From positions 38,020,887 through 38,084,886 of the forward strand of contig CM046299.1 of the NCBI GenBank assembly GCA_025267735.1: DNA of 64,000 bases. Direction: 5' to 3'. Positions 11,041 through 21,833 of this stretch are shown here, in pieces. Under the pieces are notes generated by a model. The model was not told the DNA's origin, ran no database searches, and saw nothing but the letters and a program-made list of their open reading frames with translations. Source of the DNA: Mactra quadrangularis (lineage: Eukaryota > Mollusca > Bivalvia > Venerida > Mactridae). Both the position numbers and the translations under genes were made by a program. Every line of letters begins with the position of its first letter. Position 1 is the stretch's first letter.

Positions 11041-11745
11041 ATTGGTGTGGCCTAATGCACTCACTTTCTGTGTGGTAGAATGTAAAACAAGGCTAAGTTT
11101 TGGTGTGACCTAATGTACTTTCTGTGTGGTAAGATGTAAAACAAGACTTTATATTGGTGTGGCCTGATTCACTATTTGCGTGGTAAGATGGAAAACAAGG
11201 CTATATTGATGTGGCATTATGTACTTTCTGTGCGGCAAGGTGTAAAACAAGGCTGTATATTGGTGTGGCCGGTGCACTATCCGTGTGGTAAGATGTAAAA
11301 CAAGGCTGCATATTGGTGTGGCCGGTGCACTATCCGTGTGGTAAGATGTAAAACAAGGCTGTATATTGGTGTGGCCGGTGCACTATCTGTGTGGTAAGAT
11401 GTAAAACAAGGCTATATATTGCCGTGGCCTGATCCACTATCCGTGTGGTAAGATGTAAAACAAGGCTGCATATTGGTGTGGCCGGTGCACTATCCGTGTG
11501 GTAAGATGTAAAATAAGGCTATATATTGGTGCGGCCGGTGCACTATCCGTGTGGTAAGATGTAAAATAAGGTTTTATATTGGTGTGGCCGGTGCACTATC
11601 TGTGTATTAAGATGTAAAATAAGGCTTTATATTGGTGTGACCGGTGCACTATCTGTGTAGTAAGATGTAAAACAAGGCATATATTGGTGTGGCCTGATCC
11701 ACTTTTTGTGTGGTAAGATGTTAAACAAGGCTATATATTCATGTG
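11041..11745. repeat. 53-bp minisatellite, about 13 copies
   Basis: The unit contains TATTGGTGTGGCCGGTGCAC, then TATCCGTGTGGTAAGATG, then TAAAACAAGGCTG. Exact 53-bp spacing is seen between successive GGTGCACTAT words (ending 11,280, 11,333, 11,386). Edge units are more diverged (for example TAATGCACTCACTTTC), as expected of arrays homogenised from the centre. Confidence 0.95.
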
Positions 11746-11994
11746 GCCTAAAATGAACATAGTATGATAGTGATAAATGGTTTATTTATGTTCATTTACT
11801 CGTGAAAACATCCATAGTTAACATCTGACCGGATGTATGTGGTTATGTTTAATGTAAACTTAGTGGCCCAATCCTTGATGTTATCTTACTTTAAGATGAT
11901 TAGAATGATGCCTACATAAATGTTATACTGTAGTTTGATGTAATCATGTGTATAAAATTATACAGATTGATTTTGGAAACAGTTCAGTCATTAT

Positions 11995-12745
11995 GAAATT
12001 AAGTACTTAGAGAAACAGTTTGGAAAACGGCCATTGGAAATTTACTGCCCTCTCACTAAGATGAAAAATGTATGCACATGACTTTACTTGATGTCGCATT
12101 AATCTCAGTGGGATTCGAACCTGTGGTATCTCAATATGTTCACTTCATACTACAATGATGCATAAAACTTTCTGGTATAATTTACCACGAGAATCAACTT
12201 CCATGAAATTTGACAGTGATGTAAATTTTCCTCCATCAATAAGGTATATGGAGAAGTTGCTGGCCTTGTGGAAGGGTAGGTAAGTACTGGTTATAGATGA
12301 TAATCTAGGAATCATAATTATGTAAGGTGCGCCTTTCGCCGTAAAATCCATGAGTATAAAATTATACAGATTAGAGAAACAGTTTGGTTATTATAAATTT
12401 AAGTACTTAGAGAAACAGTTTTTGAAAACGGCCACCGCAATTACACTGCCTTCTCATCAAGATGAAGAAGATATGCATATGACTTGATGTAATGTAAGAA
12501 TAATCATAGCGGAAATCGAACCTGTGGTATTTCGATCCATATGTTTGCTTCTTCCTACTATGATGTATAAAACAATTTATAATTTACCACAAGAAACATC
12601 TTCCATGAAAGTAATGTCAATTTCCCTCCATTAATAAGGTTTATGAAAATTTTCTGGCCTTGTGGAAGGGTAGGTAAGTACTTGTTATAGATAATGGTCC
12701 AGGAATGCTAGGTAAGATGCACCAGCCGTCGTAAAATAACCTAAA
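11995..12745. repeat. about 395-bp tandem duplication with tRNA-like B box
   Basis: Two diverged direct copies: AGAGAAACAGTTTG at 12,009 and 12,408, and GGCCTTGTGGAAGGGTAGGT at 12,262 and 12,656. Each copy has a minus-strand GGTTCGAAT/GGTTCGATT B-box-like word near 12,112 and 12,510. It may be two decayed copies of a tRNA-derived repeat; the function is unknown. Confidence 0.75.
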
Positions 12746-13430
12746 ATTGTGTTGACATAGCTGTAAACTCAGTCAGAAAATCTTATAAAATCCGGATCGG
12801 TCTCAAGACTATTCATTGTTTTCATATGATAAATGTAGATATATGGTTTTAACTTAGGAATGTTTAAATAATCAAAATTGTCGACAATTTTGTAATACAA
12901 GGCAATTCAATTCAGATTTACATATGCATTAACCGCACAAATCGTCCTACCGTGTCTTAGATATGTAAATGATATCTGCTTACAGTTTTATAATACTGTA
13001 GCATGGCTCTAGAATAGTTAATGTACAAAGGGAGGCAACTGCAATTTTAGGGTTGCTTCCCTTAGGAAACAAATCGTGTATCTTTGAAAAGCAACTTCGC
13101 TGGTTCATAAAACAAACTCATTAAAATAACTCAAAATAGAGCGGTGTCACTCCGAACTAAGTTCGAATTTAGGGTCATAAGACAGGAAATAATCCATGAT
13201 TGGTCATGGGTGGGATACAATTAAAAATTGGAGGGTAAGCTATCAGATATGGAATGGGGATCAGGATAAAAAATTTCAGAGTGCAAATGAAAGTGTTATT
13301 TCTAACATAGAATAAATTTAATGTAAAAGAAGTCCTACGTACTTGCTTAGTTATCCTCATATTCAACAACGCTTTACAAAAGATGTTTCGTATTGTTTAG
13401 TGGACGCATTGAGTCATATCACAGACAACA
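12746..13430. other. no feature seen
   Basis: Non-coding; one 64-codon minus-strand ORF (13,175-13,369) without motifs. Confidence 0.45.
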
Positions 13431-13432
13431 GG

Positions 13433-13665
13433 GTATATCATTTTATATAGGAAAAGTAGTTGTCCTCCGTCGGGTGTACTGTGGCCTTCCATAGGTAGCT
13501 CGGAGTTTTCGTCGGACGACTATATGGAAAGTTACATCGGTGTTCAGAAGTAGTTTGTCCTCCGTCGGTTTTGATGAAAATTCGACGGGCAACAGGGGCA
13601 TATGATTTTATATAGGAAAAGTAGTTGTCCACCGTCGGGTGTACTGTGGCCTTCCATATATCACC
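13433..13665. repeat. direct repeat, about 58-bp units 170 bp apart
   Basis: TTTTATATAGGAAAAGTAGT, then TGTCC, then CCGTCGGGTGTACTGTGG, occurs at about 13,440-13,492 and again at 13,611-13,660 almost identically. A partial third GTCCTCCGTCGG lies near 13,557. Confidence 0.8.
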
Positions 13666-13973
13666 GATTATCAGTCTTCTTTTAGTTATTCACAGAGACC
13701 GACTCCATTTTCCTTCCAATACCCACTAATGAGCAGACACGAAGCTTATACTTTATCCCTATTTGAGAATATATACAATCAACAGTGTTGTCGGCTGGGA
13801 AGCAAACCTTATTCGAAGCTCAGTGCACTGACCAATGGACAACTGCTGCAATGGACTGGTGATAGTTAAATAGCCAACACCGCGTTGGTTCGAATACCAT
13901 CGAAATCTACCGCGTTGTTTACTTGAGCAAGAAGCTTTAACCACCTAGCTCAGTACTGGGTGACTATGAAGCC

Positions 13974-14445
13974 GACTGGAATAGGGCGGTGGATCGTTGA
14001 GCAAGTGGCGATCCGATCCGAACTACGAGTCATATGTAGCGATTCACGAATCGAACCACGAATCACTTGTTTACGGGGAAGCATACAGGAATTCATACAA
14101 TAGCAAAGAAAGTGAAGAATAACAGTTCTAGGCTTTTATTATATGGAAAACCATGTACTCCACACATAACTATTACTATATGTTTATGGGCATTTTCAGT
14201 GATAACAGTTTTGTTTAATTGTGTATCAATCGAAATTTTGCATTAATCAATAAAATTAATTAAATTTTCACTAGTATAGTGCGGCTTGTTTTCAATGGTA
14301 ATTAAGCGGAAAATGTTCTTTCATTGTTTCCAAAAATATATTGCGACCCGACGATTTTGGACGCTGCGAATATTCATACTCGATTTTCTGGTCGGGATCG
14401 CGAATATCCGAGTACGCGGATACTCGCAGCAGCTCTAGACTCGAA
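13974..14445 (-). mobile_element. hAT-like MITE, copy 2 (inverted)
   Basis: The 456-bp element at 13,982-14,437 is the reverse-complement relative of 9,835-10,294. It starts TAGGGCGGTGGATCGTTGAG and ends TACTCGCAGCAGCTCTA. The flanks GACTGGAA and GACTCGAA match at 7 of 8 positions, so an 8-bp TSD is clear and the hAT assignment firm. No coding content. Confidence 0.88.
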
Positions 14446-15780
14446 CGTGATTAATTCAAGTTGTAAGAACACAAACTTTTCCTATCAGATTTGTAGGTAA
14501 AACTATATGTGCACGCAAACATTCAATATAAAGAACGGATAACCAACTCGGACAAATATTAAATGACACCAAGGGAGGTAACAATACAAAGGCTTATTTC
14601 GATTGCCTCCGTTGCGTATTTAAATCTCTTTACACTTAACTAATATATATAAATCGTATGTTATGCCCCGGGGACACAAGTTCAAAACATAAAAAATCAG
14701 GTACGAAACTCGACAATTTTGTTTTCGGTTTAGTTTATATCTTTTTCAACATATTTTTGAAATAAAATTTATGTTTCAAGTTAAAATATGTTTTAAAGAA
14801 TCTGCAACCTTAAGCGAGACGGAATTGGAGACCAATGGAATTTAATTGACATGATGAATTCCTTACGTTAACAAACCATTTCTTAGTTTTTTATCTATTA
14901 TAGAAAATGTTGCAGTTTTCTAATGTTTGTCATTGGTATGACTTTAATGGCATTCGTTCAGCCAAGCGCGTTCTTTCTTTTGGCATAAGTTTGACTGACT
15001 TTGGTCGTTCCAAAACACTACGTCATTCTCATTTCATTAAGAAAGGGAAGTAAGGCATGGTTACCCTCCCTTTTCATTTTTCTATTTGTTGTTCAAATAG
15101 TAAGGATAACGTAACACAAGTCAATTATATATCTTTCAAATATGTTTGTACAATGTAGCATGGCAGCATTTCAGCATTTTGTTCCATATATGCCACTGCC
15201 ATCTTATTTAAATATGAAATGTTTTATATAACATGGAATTCCTTATTCTCATTATACAATACCTTTCGTTCACCATAATAGCATGCCCAAATCGTATTAG
15301 TTTTAAAAAGTTCCTAGATTTGTTTGTGTTAGAATTTATTTAAAATCACATTTAAGCATACAGGTATTGAACCACGGTTGCCAAAACATTTGATTACTTA
15401 TACAAATGAAATTTATTCCTCCATTCAGGCCACGCGGAACTTATATTCAAAATTCCTTACAGGGTGTATTAACAACAAGTTTATAATAAATTCTTAATGT
15501 GAGTTTTGTCCATGCCCCACATGTATGGTCAAAAAATTAAAAATCTTAGACCTCCAATGGGAATGAACAGTCGATTGCCCAGTGAATATTGTGAGTTCCA
15601 TGTTATATGATACATTCTATATTTAAATTACATGGTGTTTTACAATGACTTACAATTTTGTTATAGTCCGGCCAACACCAAGGATGACCTTGCACGAAAT
15701 GATGTAGAAAATGTTATTCAATTTATTGGTAGACATGGTCTTACTGATTTCAAATCCGATTGATGCCACTTTGTCATCCT
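14446..15780. other. no feature seen
   Basis: 1.3 kb of AT-rich DNA without ORFs above 60 codons, TIRs or tRNA boxes. Confidence 0.45.
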
Positions 15781-15789
15781 TGGGCAACT

Positions 15790-16170
15790 CACAGAATCCA
15801 AGATGGCGACCAAGATGGCGGCTAGAGGCTAAATTAAACATGCAAAATGTATTTTTACACATTATGGTCATAAAATGAAGGACAAAAGTGATTTCAACAT
15901 TTACAGATCGAGTTGGTTATATTTTGTTATTCTTATACAAACTTTTAAATTCAAAATGGCGGTCAAAATGGTGGTCAAAATGGCGGGTAAAGGCTATTTT
16001 CCCAGTATCTAAAAAACAAACTAGCAGAAAGAGACTGAGTAGTGTAGAAATTTATTTACTTATAGAATAAATCATGTTATTAAAGAAACAGATTGATTTC
16101 ACTAAGTTATCATTTATTATTAACAATTATAAATCCAAAATGGCGGCTAAAATGGCCGATATGATCTAAT
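15790..16170 (-). repeat. YY1-like motif array, AAGATGGCGGC orientation
   Basis: Three groups about 150-180 bp apart each carry one to three A-x-ATGGCGG words: AAGATGGCGACCAAGATGGC at about 15,799, AAAATGGCGGTCAAAATGG at about 15,953, and AAAATGGCGGCTAAAATGG at about 16,138. They are inverted relative to the 18.7-19.9 kb array and look like decayed units of the same satellite. Confidence 0.72.
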
Positions 16171-16407
16171 AGTTCAGTATATAATATACGAGTACATACA
16201 TGGACGAAAACAAACACATTTGGGTTTAAGCTTCAATGTTTGTTATATGATTTTTTGAATCTTCATAAACTCTCAAATTTGTAAAACTAGTTAATCCCAT
16301 CTGATCGTCTATTAGCAACTCAAGATTCAAGGTGGAGTCAAAGATTACGATTACGAAGCAAATTCAACCAGTTCTATTTTTTTAGCAATAATGTATTGTA
16401 AATAATG

Positions 16408-16520
16408 AAGTGTTTTCAAAATGGTTTAGTTATTTGACTAAAAACAGTCATATTAGCCTTCGCCTGTGGCCTCGGGTTATAATGACTGTCTTCAGCCAAA
16501 TTCAGGCCGTTATGAAAACA
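16408..16520. repeat. foldback repeat with GTGTTTTC arms
   Basis: The left arm GAAGTGTTTTCAAAATGG and right arm (reverse complement) TTAAGTGTTTTCATAACGGC flank a core with an inner inverted pair (CAGTCATATTAGCC and GGGTTATAATGACTG). It is related to the hairpin at 1,138. Confidence 0.5.
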
Positions 16521-16717
16521 CTTAATTCACCATTATCGCAGGTAGGGTCCCAATAAAAAACGCTCAGATTGTACCAACATTCAAAATAGCGGCATTTTTG
16601 TGGAAGAAAACAACACGGCCTTCATGAGAAAACTCGGTCACTATGAGATTCGGAAGCAATAAAAATGCCCGAATCTCATAAAAGCCGAGGTTTAAATGAA
16701 ATGAAAATTTGATAAAT

Positions 16718-16794
16718 AATTCGAGGGTTGCCTGCAAGATAATCGCTCTTCAACGCAATGTACTTATTACAGTCTTGCTGGCAACCCTCGAATT
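16718..16794. repeat. 77-bp hairpin with AATTCGAGGGTTGCC arms
   Basis: AATTCGAGGGTTGCCTGCAA on the left pairs with the reverse complement of the right arm (one mismatch in about 22), leaving a loop of about 33 bases. A hairpin with the same TCGAGGGTTG tip is at 30,991. Confidence 0.8.
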
Positions 16795-18690
16795 GTGATG
16801 GACAAACTAATTTAATTTCCAAAATATAAGCCATTTAAATAAAGAAAAATAGTAAAATAAAATTGGGTTAATATACAATTTACAGTAGACAATTTAATTT
16901 AGGGTTATTATGAAGTGCTATCATTTTGTTTAAGATTGCAATACGTGTGGGTATTTGAAAAGCTTATAATCCTTTTAGTTGAAATATTTCGATTCAGTGA
17001 AAATAAGCTGAAACATGTCAATAACAAAATAAACATGTGCCAAAAATGAGGAAGAAACTAATTGACTGAGCTCTATCAATATCATTACACAAACAATGAT
17101 ACAGTCTGACTTGACTAAACTTGACTCAATTAGAAAATGTGCTTAAACGTTTAAGTTTGCTTCTGTCTAATAATATTACGTGACGATAGCACAATTTCTC
17201 TGGTCGTTTTGTATGGTGATAACAACATGTTCAAGTGACGACACAAATTATTGTTGATAGAGTATTTTGAGCTCAACACTCTAAGCATATGCAATGGTAA
17301 ACTAAACATATTAATGATTATTATCTTTAGAAAGTATCCAAGCGAATACTAGCTTATGGCCAAAAGATATCGTAAATGTCTTCACTTTTGATGTAAAATA
17401 TGTGAACTAGCTTTAAAAAGATATTTTACACCATGCTAACAGTGTACGTTCTTTACATTGTCAAAAACTGACTGACTTGTAACATTACGTTTTGGACGTA
17501 CGTCAGTTGACCGCATAGTTATAGTGTCACTCCTAGATAGATATCTCAAAAGAGTATCAGCACACCAATGTCGTCAGATATTTTTGGTGCTCAGCAAATT
17601 GCAGCGAAAGTGATCATTTGTTGAACAATTTTGTTGTCAATTCTCTTACCAAGTCTTAACGGTTTATGCGATTAAACATAATGTAACGTTGCCGAAAAAT
17701 GAAGAATCAACATGTCTTGCAATGCATCGGCTATAATGTTTGGAGTGGAACATATTTAAATATTACATACGAGATCGACAAGTTGTCTCAGCGTACCATC
17801 CTTCTTTGGAGGAGTCTTTGCAGTTGATAGTGAATATACTCCAAATGTGTTTAGTAATCAGACATGTTTAAACTTTTGGCACTGATGCATCAGATCTGTT
17901 ATGTGTTTTTTCAAGATATTTAGTCTTAGGTGAAACAATACATTTTTAAATTTTCTACTTGGCCATGTTTTGTAATTAATGAATCCCTTAAAACCACCAT
18001 CTTGCACAGTGTAACACTATTTGCTAAATCATGAGCTAAACACTGGGTTCAAATAACAGTGTATACGCTTATAACAAGAATTGGCATATACGCCGCGTAA
18101 TTTCTCTATCCTTGTAAATAAAACCAAATTCTACTACACACTTTTGATGAAAATGTGCTTTTGTTATTTCTCCATTTTTATCAATGGCCAGAGTCATTTA
18201 CTATGAAATAAAGAACATTCATGATTCAGTTGTGATATCTGATGTCTAGATCGGACTTGAAATGATCCTATTGCAATTTCTCTTAATTACTATCAAAATG
18301 TGTTACAATGTCAACAGAATTTCTATCAATTGCTTTGGCATAAATATACTCTTGAAAGATGCACACAATACTTACAATATCATTAGTTTCTTTTCTTTCT
18401 TATAACCCCCTTATATACATATTGATTATTATTGAAGAGGCAAACATATTGGGAAAGTGGTCGCTATTCTAAAGATATCACAACATATGTTGTGCAATGA
18501 ATTAAATATTATCAGAATAGTGTCTCTAAATTGCCATCTTAGAAACAATTTGCTTCCAGAGTCAACTGACAAGCTAACAAGTGTCAACGATTAAATAATC
18601 GCAAGACCAAGAGGTATTAAAACCTAAACATAATGCTGTATACCCGTTAGTTAAGATTTATGTCTTTTAATGTGAATTGAAATTAATTTT
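16795..18690. other. 1.9 kb without recognisable features
   Basis: AT-rich non-coding DNA; no exon, repeat pair or TIR recognised. Confidence 0.45.
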
Positions 18691-18699
18691 CAAACTCTA

Positions 18700-19930
18700 A
18701 TTATCATTTTGACCACCATCTTGAATTCTTGAAGTTATTCAAGAATACCAATATGGCATAAATCGGTTACATAAACAAAAAGGATTAACTACGAAATAAA
18801 ATTCATTGAAATATTTTGGTATACCCCAGTCTATGACTTAGCTCATTGAGGTTGATATATACCCGACAGCTAGTTATTTACGCCATTATAGCCGCCATCT
18901 TGGATTTTGGAAATTGCCCATTGATGCCAGTGTGGCATCAACCAGTTTTATGAACTAAACTAAAGAGTAATTCCTACAAAAATGCATTAAAACTTTTTTT
19001 GAAATCCCTCTATTTACGATTCTGCTCATTGTGGTTGATATACCCGACAAGTGTAGTTTTTATTCGTCATTTTGTCTACCATCTTGGATTGGATAATAAA
19101 CGAGGGGTACCAATTAATAAAAATTGCAAAAAAAATAAAATTGCAGATAATGTTAGACTTATTTCAGCTATTCAAAATTAGACTTTGATAATGATGGATT
19201 TTTTTAAACATTAATCAGCTTTCATCCGCCATTTTGTCCGCCATCTTGAATTTTGGGAGTTGTCCAAGAGCGCCGAAGTGACATCATCCAGTTTCGTAAT
19301 CTAAAATGTCTTTGCTTCAAGAAAATACAAAAGCATTTTTACATCCTTCCATGCACGGTTCAATTGATTTGTGTAGTTTATATACCGGACTAATTTATAG
19401 CCGACAGTTAAATATTTACGCCATTATAGCCGCCATCTTGGATTTTGGAAATTGTCCATTGATGCCAGTGAGGCATCAACCAGTTTTATAAAATAAACTC
19501 AAGGGATATTACTTCAAAAATGCATTCAATTTTTTTTGAAATGCCTCTATGTACGATTCTGCTCATTGGGGTTAATATTCCCGACAAATGTAGTTTTTAT
19601 CCGCCATTTTGTCCGCCATCTTGGATTGGATAATAAACGAGGGGTACCAAAATTGCATGAAATAAAATGCAGATAATGTTAGACTAATTTCATCTATTAA
19701 AATGATCAGACTGTGGTAAAGATGGATTTATTATACATTAATCAGCTTTCATTCGCCATTTTGTCCGCCATCTTGAATTTTGGGAGTTGCCCAAGAGTGC
19801 CGAAGTGGCATCATCCAGTTTCGTAAACTACAATGTATTAGCTTCAAGAAAATGCAAAAACATTTTCTACATCATTCCATGCACGGTTCGCTCGATTTTT
19901 GTAGTTTATATACCGGACTATTAACAGTTA
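18700..19930 (+). repeat. 538-bp higher-order tandem repeat built of YY1-like subunits
   Basis: CCGCCATCTTGGATTTTGGA recurs at 18,891 and 19,429 (period 538). Within each period are three diverged subunits marked by CCATCTTGGATT/CCATCTTGAATT at about 18,715, 18,893, 19,078, 19,240, 19,432, 19,615 and 19,769, spaced 154-192 bp. Some subunits have doubled motifs (CCGCCATTTTGTCCGCCATC). The subunit plus three-subunit structure is that of a higher-order satellite with just over two copies. Confidence 0.88.
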
Positions 19931-20004
19931 GAGCGGACTAAACAAACTTAATTTTTAAGAAGAAAATTGAAAAAGCAAAATCCAACAGCAATAGAAATAG
20001 ATCA

Positions 20005-20496
20005 AACTAAATCTAGTTTGAATTACCTGCCACTTACCACTATCGTTATTGGGTCAAGCAAAGCGCAACAATGGCCGCGACCACCAGGGCATCTTCAGGT
20101 TACAAAAATTTCTTTTCTTTTTCTCTTTATTTTGCATGAATACCGATGGTCTATTTGTCAGCAGTTCGTCGGTACCATATAGGTTATTCGAAGTCGACTT
20201 TTCTTTCTGTACTTTACGTTTTGCGTACGATTAACCAAAACATGTCTCCAAAGTAAACACGATTCGGACGTTGACTATTTCCCGTTTGAATTTCGGATAC
20301 TTTAAACGATTAAAAAAGGTATCGACTGTTTTCTTGTACAAAGTTCCTTCGATTTAAGCCTTTATAGTGAAAAAAATCATTTGAAAGCAGAATTTTGTGA
20401 TACCTAACACAATACATCAGGAGCCGCCATTATTCTGCTTTGTCTGTCGTACTTTTACCCCTCAAGTACGACTGGGAACCAGACAAAAACTAAATC
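20005..20496 (+). mobile_element. MULE-like non-autonomous TIR element, copy A
   Basis: The element at 20,014-20,487 (474 bp) is flanked by the perfect 9-bp duplication AACTAAATC. Termini are TAGTTTGAATTACCTG and (reverse complement) TTTGTCTGGTTCCCAG. Subterminal inverted words include GGCCGC/GCCGCC near both ends. The 9-bp TSD suggests the Mutator superfamily. It shares internal words (AACATGTCTC, CGATTCGGACGT, TTGTACAA, GATTTAAGCCT) with the copy at 41,634. No ORF. Confidence 0.88.
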
Positions 20497-20624
20497 AAGA
20501 CACATGACACCTGCGTAAATCCTTAAAATGTTGAGTTTACGTTACAATCGAATGACTTCATGCTCTAGTCACAAGTTACTAAGGATGTATGCCCAGCTTA
20601 CAAGACGTGTTTATCCGAATAATA

Positions 20625-20705
20625 GGACAGTTTGGTCACCAAAAAGCGTAAAAAGCAAACACGTTCTTAATTTGAGTAAACTTCTTACTGCAGTGACATT
20701 TTAGG
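20625..20705 (+). repeat. direct repeat A (left copy)
   Basis: GACAGTTTGGTCACCAAAAA, then GCGTAAAAAGCAAACACG, then TTCTTAATTTGAGTAAACTT. It is about 90% identical to 24,648-24,720 in the same orientation, on the other side of the helicase pseudogene. Confidence 0.85.
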
Positions 20706-20889
20706 TGTATTTGATAAATACAGATGAGAAAATGAAATAGATAAGGGTGACGAATAATTAATTAATTCAGACGAAATATTTTTTATCCAATTAAATAACG
20801 CCTTCTGTTTGATATGTACAAGTGTAATCTCGCACGTTTGTAGCTAATGTTGATCGTCTATTTTGAACATTGAGGTTTGAATGTTACAG

Positions 20890-20958
20890 ACATCAGTAGC
20901 CAGTTCAATTGTCCCTAACGTTCCAAAACGTTCTGTAACGTTACATTTGGAATAGACT
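20890..20958. repeat. inverted repeat B (left copy)
   Basis: GTTCAATTGTCCCTAACGTT, then CCAAAACGTTCTGTAACG, then TTACATTTGGAAT. It matches the reverse complement of 24,361-24,415 with few differences, so the helicase pseudogene lies between inverted copies. Confidence 0.8.
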
Positions 20959-21833
20959 AGCTACTAGTCTGATAATTAGTTTTTGTCTTTTTATTTATAT
21001 TTTATACATCATAACATACTTATATTGTAGCCAGTCTATTTTCTATCATACTGCATTGAGAGAGATATCTGAATTATCAGATTAGTATAAAGCGTTTGGG
21101 GTCTCTTGGAAATGATTGACATGTTATTGCTATAAAATGACCCATGCCTAATCTGCCTGCTGTGTTAATGACCATTTTCAACAATTATTTATTTAGCTTG
21201 GGAATTTGGATACTCTTAACTCTTCATGTAGTATTTGAAGATTCTGTAAGAGCTGAATACATGTATACAGACCAATATGTTTGAAAGAAGCAAGTATAGT
21301 ATGAGTACAAAAAGATATAGTTTTACTGTATTATGATCCATATATTTTCTTGTAAAATTGATTCTACTTAATAATTATACCCTATCATATTTTATATCAA
21401 ATTGATCAGCTTTGTGAGGAGGATTAAGATTTTATGATGATTAACTTAAAAATTGTAGTTCAATCAATATTTGTGAATTTATTTAGTTTTTACATAATTT
21501 AGTAAATAGTTTATTAAGCTACTTTTCTAAAATATCTTTTATTACTCTTTCATCGATAATTATCAAACAGACCATCAGATGTCAACTGACCATCTGATGA
21601 GACAGGGTGATAATTAAGATCTGTTACGTCTGTTTTAATCTTATTAGTATAACTTCTTACTCTTTCTTAAGGTAACCATCAAATCAAATATTTTTATGTA
21701 AGTCTGGAATTTACCTTAACATAACTGTCATTATTTCAGTAGCTTTATTGTAAACACGGAAAATACATATTGTAATTTTATGTAATTAAATAAACGAATA
21801 TACATGTATATAAAAATATTTTCCTTTCATTCA
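20959..21833. other. non-coding flank 3' of the helicase pseudogene
   Basis: AT-rich; contains a small hairpin (CATCAGATG/CATCTGATG at about 21,575-21,599). A minus-strand AATAAA lies at about 21,788-21,793, just beyond the pseudogene stop and a plausible polyadenylation signal. Confidence 0.4.

Noticed and set aside
10348..11113. Long ORFs on both strands rich in YRTIRYDT or CIVLYCIV
   Set aside because: They are products of a stop-poor pentanucleotide array; five-base periodicity gives the same pattern in all frames.
11041..11745. CRISPR-like array
   Set aside because: Units are contiguous 53-bp tandem repeats with no unique spacers, in a eukaryotic genome.
18999..19491. 60-61 codon ORFs in the YY1-like satellite
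   Set aside because: Not conserved between the two 538-bp copies.
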